Positions 33,951 to 43,975 of a stretch of DNA of 64,000 nucleotides are shown piece after piece. The stretch lies in assembly GCA_028571685.1 (NCBI GenBank), contig CM053154.1, positions 8,779,501 through 8,843,500 on the forward strand, given 5' to 3'. The notes under the pieces were generated by a model that was not told where the DNA came from, searched no databases, and saw only the letters and a program-made list of their open reading frames with translations. A program made the translations under genes and the position numbers. This DNA comes from Heterohyrax brucei (Eukaryota > Chordata > Mammalia > Hyracoidea > Procaviidae). Every line of letters starts with the position of its first letter. Position 1 is the first letter of the stretch.

Positions 33951-34117
33951 ACCCCAACCAACCAAACCCATTGTCACAGAGTCTATTCTGACTCATAGAG
34001 ACTCTACAAGACAGGGTAGAACTGCCCCATAGAGTTTCCAGGGAGTGCCTGGTGGATTTGAACCGCTGACATTTTGGACAGCAGCCATAGGACTTAACTG
34101 TGCCACCAGGGTTTCCA
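33951..34117 (-). mobile_element. AfroSINE, reversed, inside LTR copy 6
   Basis: CCAAACCCATTGTCACAGAG at the left and TTAACTGTGCCACCAGGGTT at the right mark an almost complete reversed short-body SINE. Body: AACTGCCCCATAGAGTTTCC and GGATTTGAACCGCTGACATT. Flanked by related 10-base target copies (see findings). Confidence 0.9.
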
Positions 34118-34130
34118 TTTCTGTTAAAAA

Positions 34131-34186
34131 CAAACAAACAAACAAACTCACTGTGAATTTCAACTCATGGCAACCTTGGGGTTTCC
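34131..34186 (-). mobile_element. Very short, internally deleted AfroSINE, reversed
   Basis: A (CAAA)n stretch is followed by TGTGAATTTCAACTCATGGC, the reversed tail, and then CTTGGGGTTTCC, the reversed first bases of the head. Nearly all the body is missing. Confidence 0.75.
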
Positions 34187-34220
34187 ATTCTTGTTACAAC
34201 AGCACTAAGTGACTAAGACA

Positions 34221-34589
34221 GCATCGTGTTGGGTTTCTTTCTTCCAGATCCTGTGATCACTAAACCACGTGGGCATGTCCAGCAAGCCAGGTGTGGGGGG
34301 AAGGAGAGCAGCCCTAGAGTTCCCAGCTTCACTTGTGTCCCCTCTTGGAGAGCCTGGCATCCACGCAGCACTGGGCAGTCCTGCACAGCCCAGAGCATCC
34401 CCAGCCTCCAGCGCATGAATTCAGTGGGTCTCTGTGCTTCCTTTATCTGGTTCTTGGCCCAATCAACCTTCATCTACTTGTTACGGCCTCATAACAACAC
34501 ATCTCGCCAGTCCCCTACAAGACACTGCCCTCTATAACACCCCAACACTGGTCTCTGTGACTTCTGCAGCCAGCCCTGCTGAGCACTTC
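34221..34589. other. Unique, gene-free sequence
   Basis: Nothing recognised. Confidence 0.4.
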
Positions 34590-34770
34590 TTATGTGTAGT
34601 CTTATTTGAATCCCCAACAGTCCCCCAAATAAGGTATTATGATGCCCTCCTCCCTGATACCCATTTTAAAGATGAATAAATTGAGCCCAGAAAGTTCACA
34701 CATTTGCCCAGGTCAGCACAGAGGCAGGGGTGGAATCAGGCCGGCCTGACTCCAAAGTTGGGCTCCTTCC
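34590..34770 (-). mobile_element. MIR, reversed
   Basis: CCATTTTAAAGATGAATAAA and TTGAGCCCAGAAAGTTCACA are the reversed core. AGAGGCAGGGGTGGAATCAG continues into the reversed 5' half. Confidence 0.8.
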
Positions 34771-34975
34771 TGTGGCCACACAGCCTCAGTGAGATCCCTC
34801 ATGGGGACTGAGAGGGGTGAAAGTCTCCAGGAGCCCAGGATGCGAGGTATCCTCTGAACCGACCTGCCCTCTGCTCACTGGACCTTGCTTGCTGCCTTTT
34901 CACTGTTTTGCCCTACCTATCCGGTTCCTGTACCAATGTCCCCCCAGGCAGGCCCTGGAGAAAGTGTCACCATAG

Positions 34976-34989
34976 TAACCCTTGTTAGC
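34976..34989. promoter_or_regulatory. RFX X-box-like motif
   Basis: GTCACCATAGTAAC is a close fit to the near-palindromic RFX X-box (GTNNCCATRGNAAC type). It is the best of three such words in the window. Confidence 0.4.
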
Positions 34990-35087
34990 AAGGGCAGGCA
35001 TGCCTCTCCCGGAAAAATAATGCCTTGATTTCTGATATTCAGCACTCATGGGCCTGAGGGACGAGTTTAATTGGTGCTGACCAAAAG

Positions 35088-35097
35088 TGACTCAGCA
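35088..35097 (+). promoter_or_regulatory. AP-1/MARE-like motif
   Basis: TGACTCAGCA matches the AP-1 core TGACTCA extended by GCA, as bound by Maf/NF-E2 dimers. Such 10-mers also occur by chance. Confidence 0.3.
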
Positions 35098-35385
35098 GAT
35101 ATACTTTGTATCCCCGATGTGGTATCTGGGATACTGGCAAACATGGACCATTTGCTCCTAGAGACAAGGAGAAGAGAATCAAAGGTGAACTGCTGAGGCA
35201 CCTGGGCTATGTCCGTCTGTGTCCTTGATGACAGTCACTTGGACTGTGTTCCACCTGCATTATCCCAATGCGGGTCACCTGGGCCGAGTGCCATCTGGGT
35301 TCCTGACAGGAATTGGCTCCCACTTCCACCTACCAACCCATGCTGAAAACCTAGCATGGCCCCAGTACACGGTGGTAGACACCAG

Positions 35386-35600
35386 AAACCTTGGTGGTGC
35401 AGTGGTTACGTGCTACAGCTGCTAACCAAGAAAAGTGGAGAGTTCAAATCCACCAGGTGCTCCTTGGGAACTCTATAGGGCAGTACTACTCTATAGGGTT
35501 GTACTACTAGTACAACTAGTACTACTAGTACAACTAGTACTACTAGTCTATAGGGTTGCTGTGAGTCAGAATTGCCACGACAGCAGTTGATTATGGTTAC
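35386..35600 (+). mobile_element. AfroSINE with an internal tandem expansion
   Basis: Head AACCTTGGTGGTGCAGTGGT, B-box region AGTTCAAATCCACCAGGTGC and body CTTGGGAACTCTATAGGGCA are typical. The body is then interrupted by an 18-bp tandem array and resumes with TCTATAGGGTTGCTGTGAGT, ending at CAGAATTGCC. Confidence 0.9.
35501..35546 (+). repeat. 18-bp palindromic tandem repeat inside a SINE
   Basis: GTACTACTAGTACAACTA occurs twice (35501-35518 and 35519-35536), then a partial GTACTACTAG. Each unit contains GTACTACTAGTAC, a 6+1+6 perfect inverted repeat. The flanking word CTATAGGGTTG occurs on both sides of the array. Confidence 0.9.
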
Positions 35601-35734
35601 CAGTGGCAGACTGTGCTGGCGAATTACCCAGCAGCTGGTTGCCTTTCTCTTGCTGAAAGCGTCAGCCAGAAGCCCCCCTTGCCAGAAGCCCACTCTCTCA
35701 GGCTGTCTTGCAGTTGCAGGTGGCTATGAGATGG

Positions 35735-36177
35735 AGTCCCTCCAAACTGTGTCACTTTGGCTAGGCCACGATTCCCAGTATCCTGTGATGATCTGAGGTC
35801 GTTATCCTCTGTGTTGTAAATCCTAACTGCTAAGATTGTTAACGAGGCAATACTAGGGGCAGTTCTGTTCACGAAATAGGCCATGATCTATAGGATTTGG
35901 TTTTATCTTGAGTCAATCTCTTTAGAGACTTGAAAGAGAGAACTGAACAGAGAGGCAAGGCATCTCTGCTACCAAGAAAGAAGAACTGAAAGTGAGTGTG
36001 TCCTCTGGACCTGGGGTCACTGCTCTGGGAAGCTCCTTGACCAGGGGAAGATTGATGACGAGGACTTCCGGAGATAACAAAGAGAGAAAGTCTTCCCCTG
36101 TAGTCTTCAGCTTCCTAAACTGTGAGAGAATAAATCTGTTTGTTGAAAGCCATCCACATTTCTGTTGTAGATGACAA
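35735..36177 (+). mobile_element. Afrotherian LTR-like family, copy 7
   Basis: CTCCAAACTGTGTCACTTTG, GCTAGGCCACGATTCCCAGT, GGCAAGGCATCTCTGCTACC, GGGGAAGATTGATGACGAGG and GAATAAATCTGTTTGTTGAA in family order. 5' truncated; the 3' end is short. Confidence 0.75.
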
Positions 36178-36899
36178 ACACGGGTCCCATTTTTATTCTG
36201 AATAGCTCTGTTTTTAAACACTGCTAAGAAATGACACTTGCTGGAAATTCATCTCATTAGTGGCATGCTTGTGTTGACATCTCTTTGAAATAGAAACAAG
36301 GAGATCTTAGCTCTAGCCAGGAGGAAGACAAAGCTTGCCCCTCCATCCCCAAGGCCCCTCACCCCACCTAGCTGGAGAAACAGATGTGCCGCTCTCCCAG
36401 GCCTCTGCAGTGGCCAGCTGGGAGGTGGGGTGAGGTGTGGAGGGCATTTGCAGTTTGCATCTTGTGCTTTGATTCCGATCTTGCCTCTTCTCTGAAGTCT
36501 GCTCTTCAAGTTGAGAAAGATGGAAATCTCTCTGCGTGTTCAGAATAGGTCCCTGCAAAATAAAAGGTGTTGCCTGAGGCTTTTTTTTTCAAATTGCTTG
36601 TTTCTCTGCTCAGACCTGTAGTCTGCACGCTAGGAAAAGGGAACCTTTGTGAATTTTAGCTTTGAGGAATTGTCAGTAAGCTTTGTCAGAAAGAGAGAAA
36701 AGCTACTTAGCTCCTGGAAGTGCTCACGGGACTTAGATCTTAGTGGAAACAAGATCAGATTTTTTATTTTCTCTCGCTTCCAATTGAGCTAAAAGCTGGG
36801 GAAGCAGATTTGCTAAGGGGCATTTGGAAAGGGGTATTTCAGAAAGGTTTCCCAGCGTGATTATAGGAGGGTCCTTTGGCATCCAGACAATGCCTTCTT
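36178..36899. other. Unique, gene-free sequence
   Basis: Nothing recognised. A T-run at about 36580-36589. Confidence 0.4.
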
Positions 36900-37345
36900 C
36901 CTCATGTTCCTCCCCCCCTTTCTTGTAATTAATTTTTTTATTTTAGTGTTTTCCATCCCCACCCCTCCCTTCCCTGTAACTATCAAAGTTTGTTTCTCTC
37001 TATGTGTAAACCTTTCGGTGAGTTTTCGTAACAGTGGTCTCACACACACCACTTGTCCCTCTGTGACCGACTCATTTCACTTGGTATAATGCCCTCCAGT
37101 TTGCTCCACATGTGAGATGAAATCCAGTTTTGCCAGAGTCATCTGCTAAAAAGACTGTCCTTTTTCCATCTGGTGGACTTTGGGCCTTCTTTGAAGATCA
37201 AGTGACCACAGGTGGATGGATTTATATCTGGATTCTCAATTCTGTTCCATTGATCAGTGTATTATCTGCTGTCGTACTAGGAGCAGGCATTTTTGCTCCT
37301 GAGGTGTGTCTCTTGTAAACAGCACATTGATGAATCCTTTTTTAA
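36900..37345 (-). mobile_element. L1 fragment(s), reversed
   Basis: CTCATTTCACTTGGTATAAT, TTCTGTTCCATTGATCAGTG and TCTTGTAAACAGCACATTGA are common words of reversed mammalian L1. The pieces are short and may be a rearranged copy. Confidence 0.55.
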
Positions 37346-37350
37346 ATTCT

Positions 37351-37519
37351 GGAAACCCTGGTGACGTGGTGGTTCAGTATGATAGCTGCTAACCCAAAGG
37401 TCAGCAGTTCAAATCTGCCAGGTGTTCCTTGAAAACTCTATGGGGCAGCTCTCCTTTGTCCTGTAGGGTCTCTATGAGTCGGAATTGACTCAATGACATA
37501 GGGTTGTTTTTTTTTTTAA
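37351..37519 (+). mobile_element. AfroSINE, near full length
   Basis: Head GGAAACCCTGGTGACGTGGT, B-box GGTCAGCAGTTCAAATCTGC, body CCTTGAAAACTCTATGGGGC, tail TATGAGTCGGAATTGACTCA and a T-rich end. It lies directly after L1 sequence. Confidence 0.95.
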
Positions 37520-37552
37520 TGCATTCTGTCATTCTCTCTCTTTACGGGCCTA

Positions 37553-38345
37553 TTTGTTGTTAGGTGCTGTCGAGTTGGTTCCAGCTCATAGTGACTCTAC
37601 ACACAGCAGCATGAAACACTGCCTGGTCCTGTGCTGTGGCCATGATCATTTTGATGCTTCAGTCCATCTTTTCAGCATGTGTGTCTGTGCATCCTTGAGG
37701 GTCTTCCTCTTTTTCACTGACCCTCTGTTCTACCAAGTGTGATGTCCTTCTCCAGGGATTCATCCTTCCTGACGATATGTCCCAAATATGTGCGATGCAT
37801 GCTGTCTAGCTTTGCTTCCAAGGAACACTCTGGTTGTACTTCTGGAACCGATATGTTTGTTCTTTTGGCGGTCCATAGCACATTCAGTATTCTTCTCCAA
37901 GACCACAATTCAAAGGCATCAATTTTTCTTCTGCCTTCGTCGTCCGGCCTTTGCATGCATACAATGTGACTGAAAATGCCATGGCTTGAGTTGGGCGCAC
38001 CCTTAGTCTTCAGGGTGACATCTTTACTTTCCAACACTTTAAAGAGGCCTTTTGCAGCCGATTTTCCCCATACAATGTGTCTTTTGATTTCTTGACTGCC
38101 GTTTCCATGAGCATTGATTGTGGAAACAAGGAAAACGAAACCCTTGACACCCTCAGTCCTTTCTCCACTTATCACGATGCTGCTGACTGATCTGGTTGGG
38201 AGGGTTTCTGTTTTCTTGATGCTGAGGGTCCACCGTGGGTGACTCTGCTGGTACCTGAACACCGGTGGCATGGGTCCCAGCACCACAGCAGCACGCAGGC
38301 CCCCAGAGTACGACAAACTGGCAGACAAGTCGGGGAGATGGAAGC
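37553..38345 (-). mobile_element. Internally deleted RTE/BovB-type LINE, reversed
   Basis: From the left: reversed 3' tail (GTCGAGTTGGTTCCAGCTCA), then sequence whose minus strand encodes the end of the reverse transcriptase (ELWSWRRILNVLWTAKRTN region in the frame 37714-38328), then a jump to a reversed 5' region (GTCCACCGTGGGTGACTCTG, GAGTACGACAAACTGGCAGA). The endonuclease and catalytic reverse-transcriptase core are deleted. Among the longer open RTE remnants here (204 codons) but not functional. Confidence 0.8.
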
Positions 38346-38461
38346 AGGTACATTTAGGTCATACAGATTCAGCGTAACTGTTGACAGGTGTGAGTTTATT
38401 GCTGTCGCTTTGCAGTGCTTTTCTCTTTTTCTCATGCTGATATTTTCTTTGTTCCTTCCCA

Positions 38462-38570
38462 TTCCCCCTTTACAGAAGGGAAAGCTGAGCCTCCCAGGTG
38501 AATGTGGCTTTCCCAAGATGCCAAAGACGCCGAGTGGCAGAGACAGATCCAGAACCTAAGCCCAGAGCTT
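38462..38570 (-). mobile_element. MIR-like fragment, reversed
   Basis: CCCCCTTTACAGAAGGGAAA, then GCTGAGCCTCCCAGGTGAAT, resembles the reversed MIR core. Diverged. Confidence 0.5.
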
Positions 38571-39211
38571 GTCTCCACGTGTCACTGCCCCCCGCTCCAC
38601 CCTGCTGGGGCCACTCCTGGATCCATCCATCAAGCCCTCATGCCTATGTTATCAGTAGAGGCAGCTACCTCTAGGAGGAACTTTGGGGTCCCTTGGACCT
38701 GCCTTTCATGTTGTCAAGGAGGACAAGATTCAGAAAGGAGGAAATGCTGGGTGCGCAGCCCCAGGCAGGGGAAGGTCCCAACTTTGCCTCCGACCAGCTG
38801 TCCCTGACCTCTGAGCCTCAGTCTCCTCATCTGATTGAGGTAGGGATAGCTACTTGGACTTTTACGACCCTGCCTGCCCTCGCTGCCTGGGCTGCCCTTT
38901 GCTAGTCCTGCTTGAATGTGGGTCTTTGCCTGAGAGTGGGCTGGTGAGTGGGTGCTGGGTAGACAAACAGAAGCAAAGAAGCCAAAGGCACAAAGTTGAC
39001 TGCTACCCACAGAAGAGAAGGCAAGGTCAGGTTCACAGACCACAGACAGACTCTGGGATGAAAGGTGACCCCGAGAAGGGATGGGGTGGGGAGAGAGAAG
39101 GGGAGGGAAGAGGAGTGTAGAGAAGAAAATAACCAGCTTTGCTGGGTGTGCGATTGGAGGGAAGAGTAGGGAAGGTTCTAGAGAAGGCTCCTGTGTTCTG
39201 TGAGCTAATGG
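38571..39211. other. Mostly unique sequence; MIR-like piece at 38790-38870
   Basis: GAGCCTCAGTCTCCTCATCT around 38810-38832 is a forward MIR core. The rest, including the 169-codon minus frame 38714-39223, is not recognised. Confidence 0.4.
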
Positions 39212-39300
39212 CCCCAGACACATGGCTTTATGGGGCCAGTTCTACTGTGTCCTATAAGGTCATGATGAGTTGGAATAGACTCAAAGGCAATGGGCTTAGA
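39212..39300 (+). mobile_element. AfroSINE 3' fragment
   Basis: ATGGGGCCAGTTCTACTGTG and GAGTTGGAATAGACTCAAAG are the SINE body and tail. Head absent. Confidence 0.8.
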
Positions 39301-39639
39301 CACAAAGCATTCAGTCAAGACCCCACAACTTCCCCAGGCGTATTGGAGCTGCCTTTTCATTTCATTGACACACATCACTGCTGACACACTTGGGGTGGCT
39401 TTACTTTACTTGGGAGACATGAAAGTGCGGGTATAACCCCTGTCTCTGCATGGTATCCACATCAGCCTGAGCACTGACGTTGCAGGATAGGAGCCAAGGT
39501 GGGCTCCAGATGCCTCTGGGATCTCAGGGGTATCAGCGCTCAGCTCCTGACTCATGTCCACTGGCTGATGCTGAGAGGCAGTGAGTCAATGGTTCTGACC
39601 TGATACTTCTGCTTCACGTCCTGGCTTGCCCTTTACTCC

Positions 39640-39790
39640 CTGGTGGCTTTGAGAGGGATGACTTGGTGTCTCTGAGCCTTAGTTTCCTCATCTGTAAAAA
39701 TGGGGATGGCAATGCTGACCTCACAGCGCTGTTTCAGGGTTTATGCTAAATAACGACTATGAAGCTCAGTCCAACCCTTGGGACAATGTC
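39640..39790 (+). mobile_element. MIR
   Basis: CTGAGCCTTAGTTTCCTCAT and CTGTAAAAATGGGGATGGCA are the forward MIR core, followed by a diverged 3' part. Confidence 0.85.
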
Positions 39791-40454
39791 AGTGGCGATA
39801 GATGACGCTGACTGTGGGGGTGATGCTGAAGGTGAGGATGGTGAGGATGCTGGTTCCTGTAGCTCAGTCTTTGTTCAGAGTCCCTCCCAGTCGCATCCCT
39901 CATGCTGGCACTGTTTTCTTCCTGTGCCTTGGGTAGTGCCAGGTGTGAGCTCTTAATCCCAATATTGGTTTATAGTCGTCTGGTGCCCAACTGGGACCCT
40001 TCCTAGCCATGGTGGGAGATGCAGCTCAGACACGAGAAGGAAGTGAGTTCACCCTTTTGCTTCTGTCTAGAGCAGTTGAGCCTTCCCCCAGTGGGCTTGC
40101 CTTCATTCCCGGGTCTCTCGGGCCAGGGCAGTTGCTATCTGTAGCTCACAAGGTCAGAGGCGAGTCAGGTGCTGCCACAGTGTTGAGTGCTGCGTCCTGG
40201 TCCTGCCTGGGGGGACGCCGTGTGGTCTCAGAGGCCCAGCCTGGAGCCCTGCCCGAAGAAAGCTTTGTCTGGAGAGGGCCTCCCGTCCTTGTTGTCAACA
40301 CAGGTGGCTGCCTCTGTTCAGTCCATCCGACAACTGGAAATTCCACTGGTTCCAGGCTTTAGGAGCTTAAATGCAACACTTGTGAAACGAGGCACTGTCA
40401 GCCATACAGCGACGCTCAGCTGGCCACCTTTCAGTTCCCTTGCTGCCCAATAGC
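39791..40454. other. Unique, gene-free sequence
   Basis: Short GGTGAGGAT words recur at 39820-39850. Nothing else is recognised. Confidence 0.4.
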
Positions 40455-40840
40455 ACTCATGTTGCTGTTAGATGTCACCGAATTACTTCCAGTTCAGGTG
40501 ACCTTATGTGTCGTGGAATCCAGCATTGCCTGGTCGGGTACCATCCTCATGATTACCCGTGCTTTGGAGCCCACTGCTGCAGCTGCTATGTCAGCCCGTC
40601 CCCATGAGGGTCTCCTGCATTCCCAATGACCCTCTCCCTACCAAACATGATGCCTTCTCCCAGTGACTGGCCTTTCCTGACGGTGTGTCCAAAGCTGGCA
40701 TGAGGAGGTCTCGCTGTCCTCGCTTCCCCGGACATTTCTGGTATACTTGCTCCAAAACTGATGTGTTCACCCCTCTGGCAGCCCTCAGTATATTCAACAT
40801 TCTTCACCAATGCCACAGTTCAAATGCATAATTCAGGTAG
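40455..40840 (-). mobile_element. RTE/BovB-type LINE 3' fragment, reversed
   Basis: TGCTGTTAGATGTCACCGAA, GGGTCTCCTGCATTCCCAAT and TGGTATACTTGCTCCAAAAC are the reversed RTE end. The minus strand encodes parts of the terminal reverse-transcriptase region with stops and shifts. Confidence 0.75.
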
Positions 40841-41496
40841 CATTAAGAGTTCCCAGTTGGTGTGGTTGAGCCTGGCATGGGCCGTTTGCCCATGGCCTTG
40901 TTGTACACTGGGGTCCTCCACGGTAGCTGAAGGAGAGAGGACACGAGGTTCAGTAACTCACCGGGAAGTGGTGGAGTCAGAGGAGGATGAGGTGGGGAGA
41001 GCATGTGCAGAACACCGCCACCAAGACTTCCTCTTGAACTGTGTCGCCTTAAAACTTTGCCTTGAAACACTCCAATATTACCCAGTTTTAGGTGACAAGG
41101 AATATTCCTCTCTGTGACTTGACTGAATATGACGGCTGAGTGTTGGCATCAAGGGGAACATGAAACCGAGTTTACTGGGCACACTGCAAACAGGACACGC
41201 AATGGTGATGGTTTTACAAGGAGTCAGGTTTCAGGGGTGACAATGCCTAGCCAGTTCAGAAATGCGGCTGGAAGGAAAGCAGAGTGGGAGAAGGAGTGTG
41301 ACCCTCTGCCTCTGCAGGGGCGGGGTGGGGGGCAGGCATGGGATACTGCGAAGAGCACACCCATGACTGGGAGGCGGATGCTCACAGAAGAACGAAGGAC
41401 AGTGCTTGCTTAATGGAATTTCCCCAAGACAGTCCTCTCCGGAGATCAGGCCAGCTGCTGGAAAGTGGTGTATAGGATTCCTTCCTTCACTCAGGG
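40841..41496. other. Unique, gene-free sequence
   Basis: Nothing recognised. Confidence 0.4.
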
Positions 41497-41935
41497 TTTG
41501 TAGGGGGCTGAAATGTGTCCACCAGAAATTCATGTCCATCTGGAACCTGTGAATGTGCGTTATTGAGATATAAGGACTTTGTTGATGTCACCAACCTAAG
41601 ATGATGTGGCCAGTGCATCAGGGTGGGCCCCAAATCCAGTCTGAGAGGTGTCCTTACAATAAGACGGAAACTTGGATCCAGAGATCCAAACACACACAGT
41701 AGAGATGCCCTGTAGAGACAGAGGCAGAGACTGGAGTGCTGTATCTACAGGCCAAAGAACGCCAAGGATTGCCAACAGCAATACAAAGCCGGAAGAGGAA
41801 AGGAAGGATTTTTCTCCAGAGCCTTCAGAAGGAAGATGGACCTGCTGACACTTTGGTTTTGGCTTTATAGCCTCTAGAACTAGATATCTAGCCTTTGGTA
41901 CTTACTGTAATAACTACTGCTTTATACTTCTATTT
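41497..41935 (+). mobile_element. MLT1-like MaLR LTR
   Basis: GGGGGCTGAAATGTGTCCAC, AGAAATTCATGTCCATCTGG, GGGTGGGCCCCAAATCCAGT, AGAGGCAGAGACTGGAGTGC and TCTCCAGAGCCTTCAGAAGG appear in standard LTR order. Ends near the start of an RTE copy. Confidence 0.7.
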
Positions 41936-42039
41936 GTTTAAAATGAGTGTAGTGGGAGAAATTTTGAAACATTTTGATGAAATCCAACTTATACGCATTT
42001 TTTTTCAATTGCTGCACTCTTATGATTTTAGACTGTTAC

Positions 42040-43019
42040 TTCCGCCTGGTGGAAGAAAGAAGTCCAGAAACCCTTCACTATTACAGAAGACTCATGAAGG
42101 CTTAGTTATGCTCATGAAGAACCTGTACATAACCAAGAGCAGATGTTAAACTAGAACAAGGGGATACCGTGCAGTTTAAAGTGTGGAAGCTGTGTGTCAG
42201 GGTTTTGTCTTTTCACCATACTTATTCAATCTGTTTGCTAAGCAAATAATCTGAGAAACTGGACTATATGGAGAAGAATGGGGCATCAGGATTGGAGGAA
42301 GACTCATTAACAACCTGTGATGTGCAAATGACACAACCTTGGTTGCTGAAAGTGAAGTGGACTTGAAGCCTCTGCTGATGAAGAGCAAAGATTAGAGCCT
42401 TCAGTGTAGATTACCTTTCAACATAAGGAAAATAAAAATCCTCCCAATTGGATCCAAAAATGACATCATGATAAACAGAGAGACTACTGATATTGTCAGC
42501 CAAAGCCAAGTGCCATCGAGTAGATATTCTCAAGAATTTCATTTTACTTGGATTTGCAATCAAAGACCATGAACACCTCAGTCAGGACATCAAATGATAT
42601 ACTCCATTGGACAAATCTGCTGCAAATGACCTCTTTAAAGTGTTAAAAGGCAGTGTGTCACTTTAAGGACTAAGGTGAACCTGCTCAAGCCCGGGTATTT
42701 TCAGTGGCCTCATATGCATGTGAAAACTGAACAATGAATAAGGAAGATTAAAGAAGAAGAGATGCCTTTGAATTGTTGTGTTGGCAAAGAATATTGACTG
42801 TACCATGGACTGCCAGAAGGACAAACAGATCTGTCCTAGAGGAAATGCAGACAGTACACTCCTTAGAAGCAAGAATGGAAAGACTTTTGTCTCATGGGCT
42901 TTGGATATGTTATCAGGAAGGACCAGTCCCTGAAAAAGGACATTATGATCAGTGAAGAGTCAGTGAAAAAATAGGAAGACCCTCAACAAGGTGGATTGAT
43001 ATAGTGGCTATATCAGTAG
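42040..43019 (+). mobile_element. RTE/BovB-type LINE reverse transcriptase relic
   Basis: This is the longest forward RTE copy. The plus strand encodes CQGFVFSPYLFNLFAKQII (42195-42251), a conserved reverse-transcriptase block, then a stop. At 42321-42332 the catalytic YADD position reads CAND, with a stop just before it (42318-42320), both in the same frame as the upstream block. Further on come the C-terminal blocks around 42770-42960. It starts mid-domain, so endonuclease and fingers are missing. The 3' end is cut by an LTR insertion at 43020 and resumes at about 43646. Clearly dead. Confidence 0.85.
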
Positions 43020-43645
43020 TGTCCTAGGCTGGTTTCTGAAGAGAAGCAAAACCAATAAAGCATATAAATATATAGAGAATCAGATTCATATCAAGGAAAC
43101 ATCTCATGCATTTGTAAAAGCTGAGACATCCCAAGTCTTGGGTTGGGATACCAACTTCGTGCAGCCACGGAGCCTGCAAATTCAAGGTTGGCAGGTTGGA
43201 AAGCAGGGTTCCGGCTTGCAGGCTGTGGAAGCTGGTGACTCCCAAGATGGCAGGCAAGACGGCAAGGTGGCTCCTGACTCACGTAGCTGCAGGGGCTGAT
43301 GAACCCAGGATCAGTAGATTGGGGAACAGCATTCTTATTTACAGGCTGTGAGGACTGGTGAATCATAAGATGGACAGATAAGCTGCTAGCTCAAGTCCTA
43401 AGAAGTAGATATCAGAGTGGAAGAGAGAGGCAGCTGCTGGATCCACGACAAACCACAAACCTTAGCAAGGTAAACAGGCAGGATGTAGGTGGTGGAAGGC
43501 AGAGAGATGAAAGGTGAGTGGGCGTGACACACCATAGGCTCCGCCACTCCCACAGCACATTCCATCACGGTGGTGGCCTTAGCAATGTGTAACTGCCAAA
43601 GCACTGAAAATCACCGCCCAGCCAAATTGACACACACATAGGCTC
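43020..43645 (-). mobile_element. LTR-like element inserted in an RTE copy (reversed)
   Basis: It opens TGTCCTAGGCTGGTTTCTGA and AGAAGCAAAACCAATAAAGC, the look of a reversed MaLR-like LTR, and ends CAGCCAAATTGACACACACA. RTE sequence lies on both sides (GTGGATTGATATAGTGGCTA before; ATAACAACAATCATGAGAAT after), so this element is younger than that RTE copy. A clear target duplication is not visible. Confidence 0.65.
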
Positions 43646-43720
43646 AGACATAACAACAATCATGAGAATGGTGCAGGACTGGACAGTATTTTGCTCTATT
43701 GTCCATGAGGTGTCTAACTC
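43646..43720 (+). mobile_element. 3' end of the split RTE copy
   Basis: ACAACAATCATGAGAATGGT, GCAGGACTGGACAGTATTTT, GCTCTATTGTCCATGAGGTG: RTE tail that continues 42040-43019. Confidence 0.75.
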
Positions 43721-43835
43721 TCTCTAGAGGAGAGTTGTATTCTCTTGGAAACATTAGAGTTTAAAGCCATAAAGGGAAATGACATTAGCCTTCTTAGCAT
43801 CTCCCCTGCCCTTAAAGCCGATGGATCTCTGTAAT

Positions 43836-43975
43836 ATCATTGTTGTTAGGTGCCATCAAGTCATGACTGATTTACAGTGACACTTTGTGCAACAGAACAA
43901 AATGCTGCCTGATCCTGAGCTGTCTTTATACTGATTGCTATGTTTGTGCCCATTGTTGCCCGGGGTTGCTAGGAG
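43836..43975 (-). mobile_element. RTE 3' tail fragment, reversed
   Basis: GTTGTTAGGTGCCATCAAGT and ATGCTGCCTGATCCTGAGCT are a short reversed RTE end. Confidence 0.7.

Larger units (their letters stand above)
33476..34220 (+). mobile_element. Afrotherian LTR-like family, copy 6, split by two SINEs
   Basis: It opens TGTCATAGATTGAATTGTGT and runs in family order: GTTGGGGACCTCACATCACC, GGGGAAGATTGATGACAAGG, CTTCCTCCAGAGCCGACAGG, ACATAAAATTTCTTTTTGTT. The 3' end is broken by two reversed SINE pieces (33951-34117 and 34131-34186). It finishes at ACAGCACTAAGTGACTAAGA. Confidence 0.85.
34771..35385. other. Unique island with X-box-like and MARE-like motifs
   Basis: No repeat and no exon. It holds GTCACCATAGTAAC at 34976-34989 and TGACTCAGCA at 35088-35097, about 100 bases apart. 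A distal regulatory element is possible but unproven. Confidence 0.4.

Noticed and set aside
35406..35693. Minus frame with a repeated VLVVLVV stretch as a membrane peptide
   Set aside because: The repeat is the 18-bp array inside a SINE read in reverse.
37714..38328. 204-codon minus frame as a live gene
   Set aside because: It is the end of an RTE reverse transcriptase fused to a 5' non-coding region; catalytic core and endonuclease are missing.
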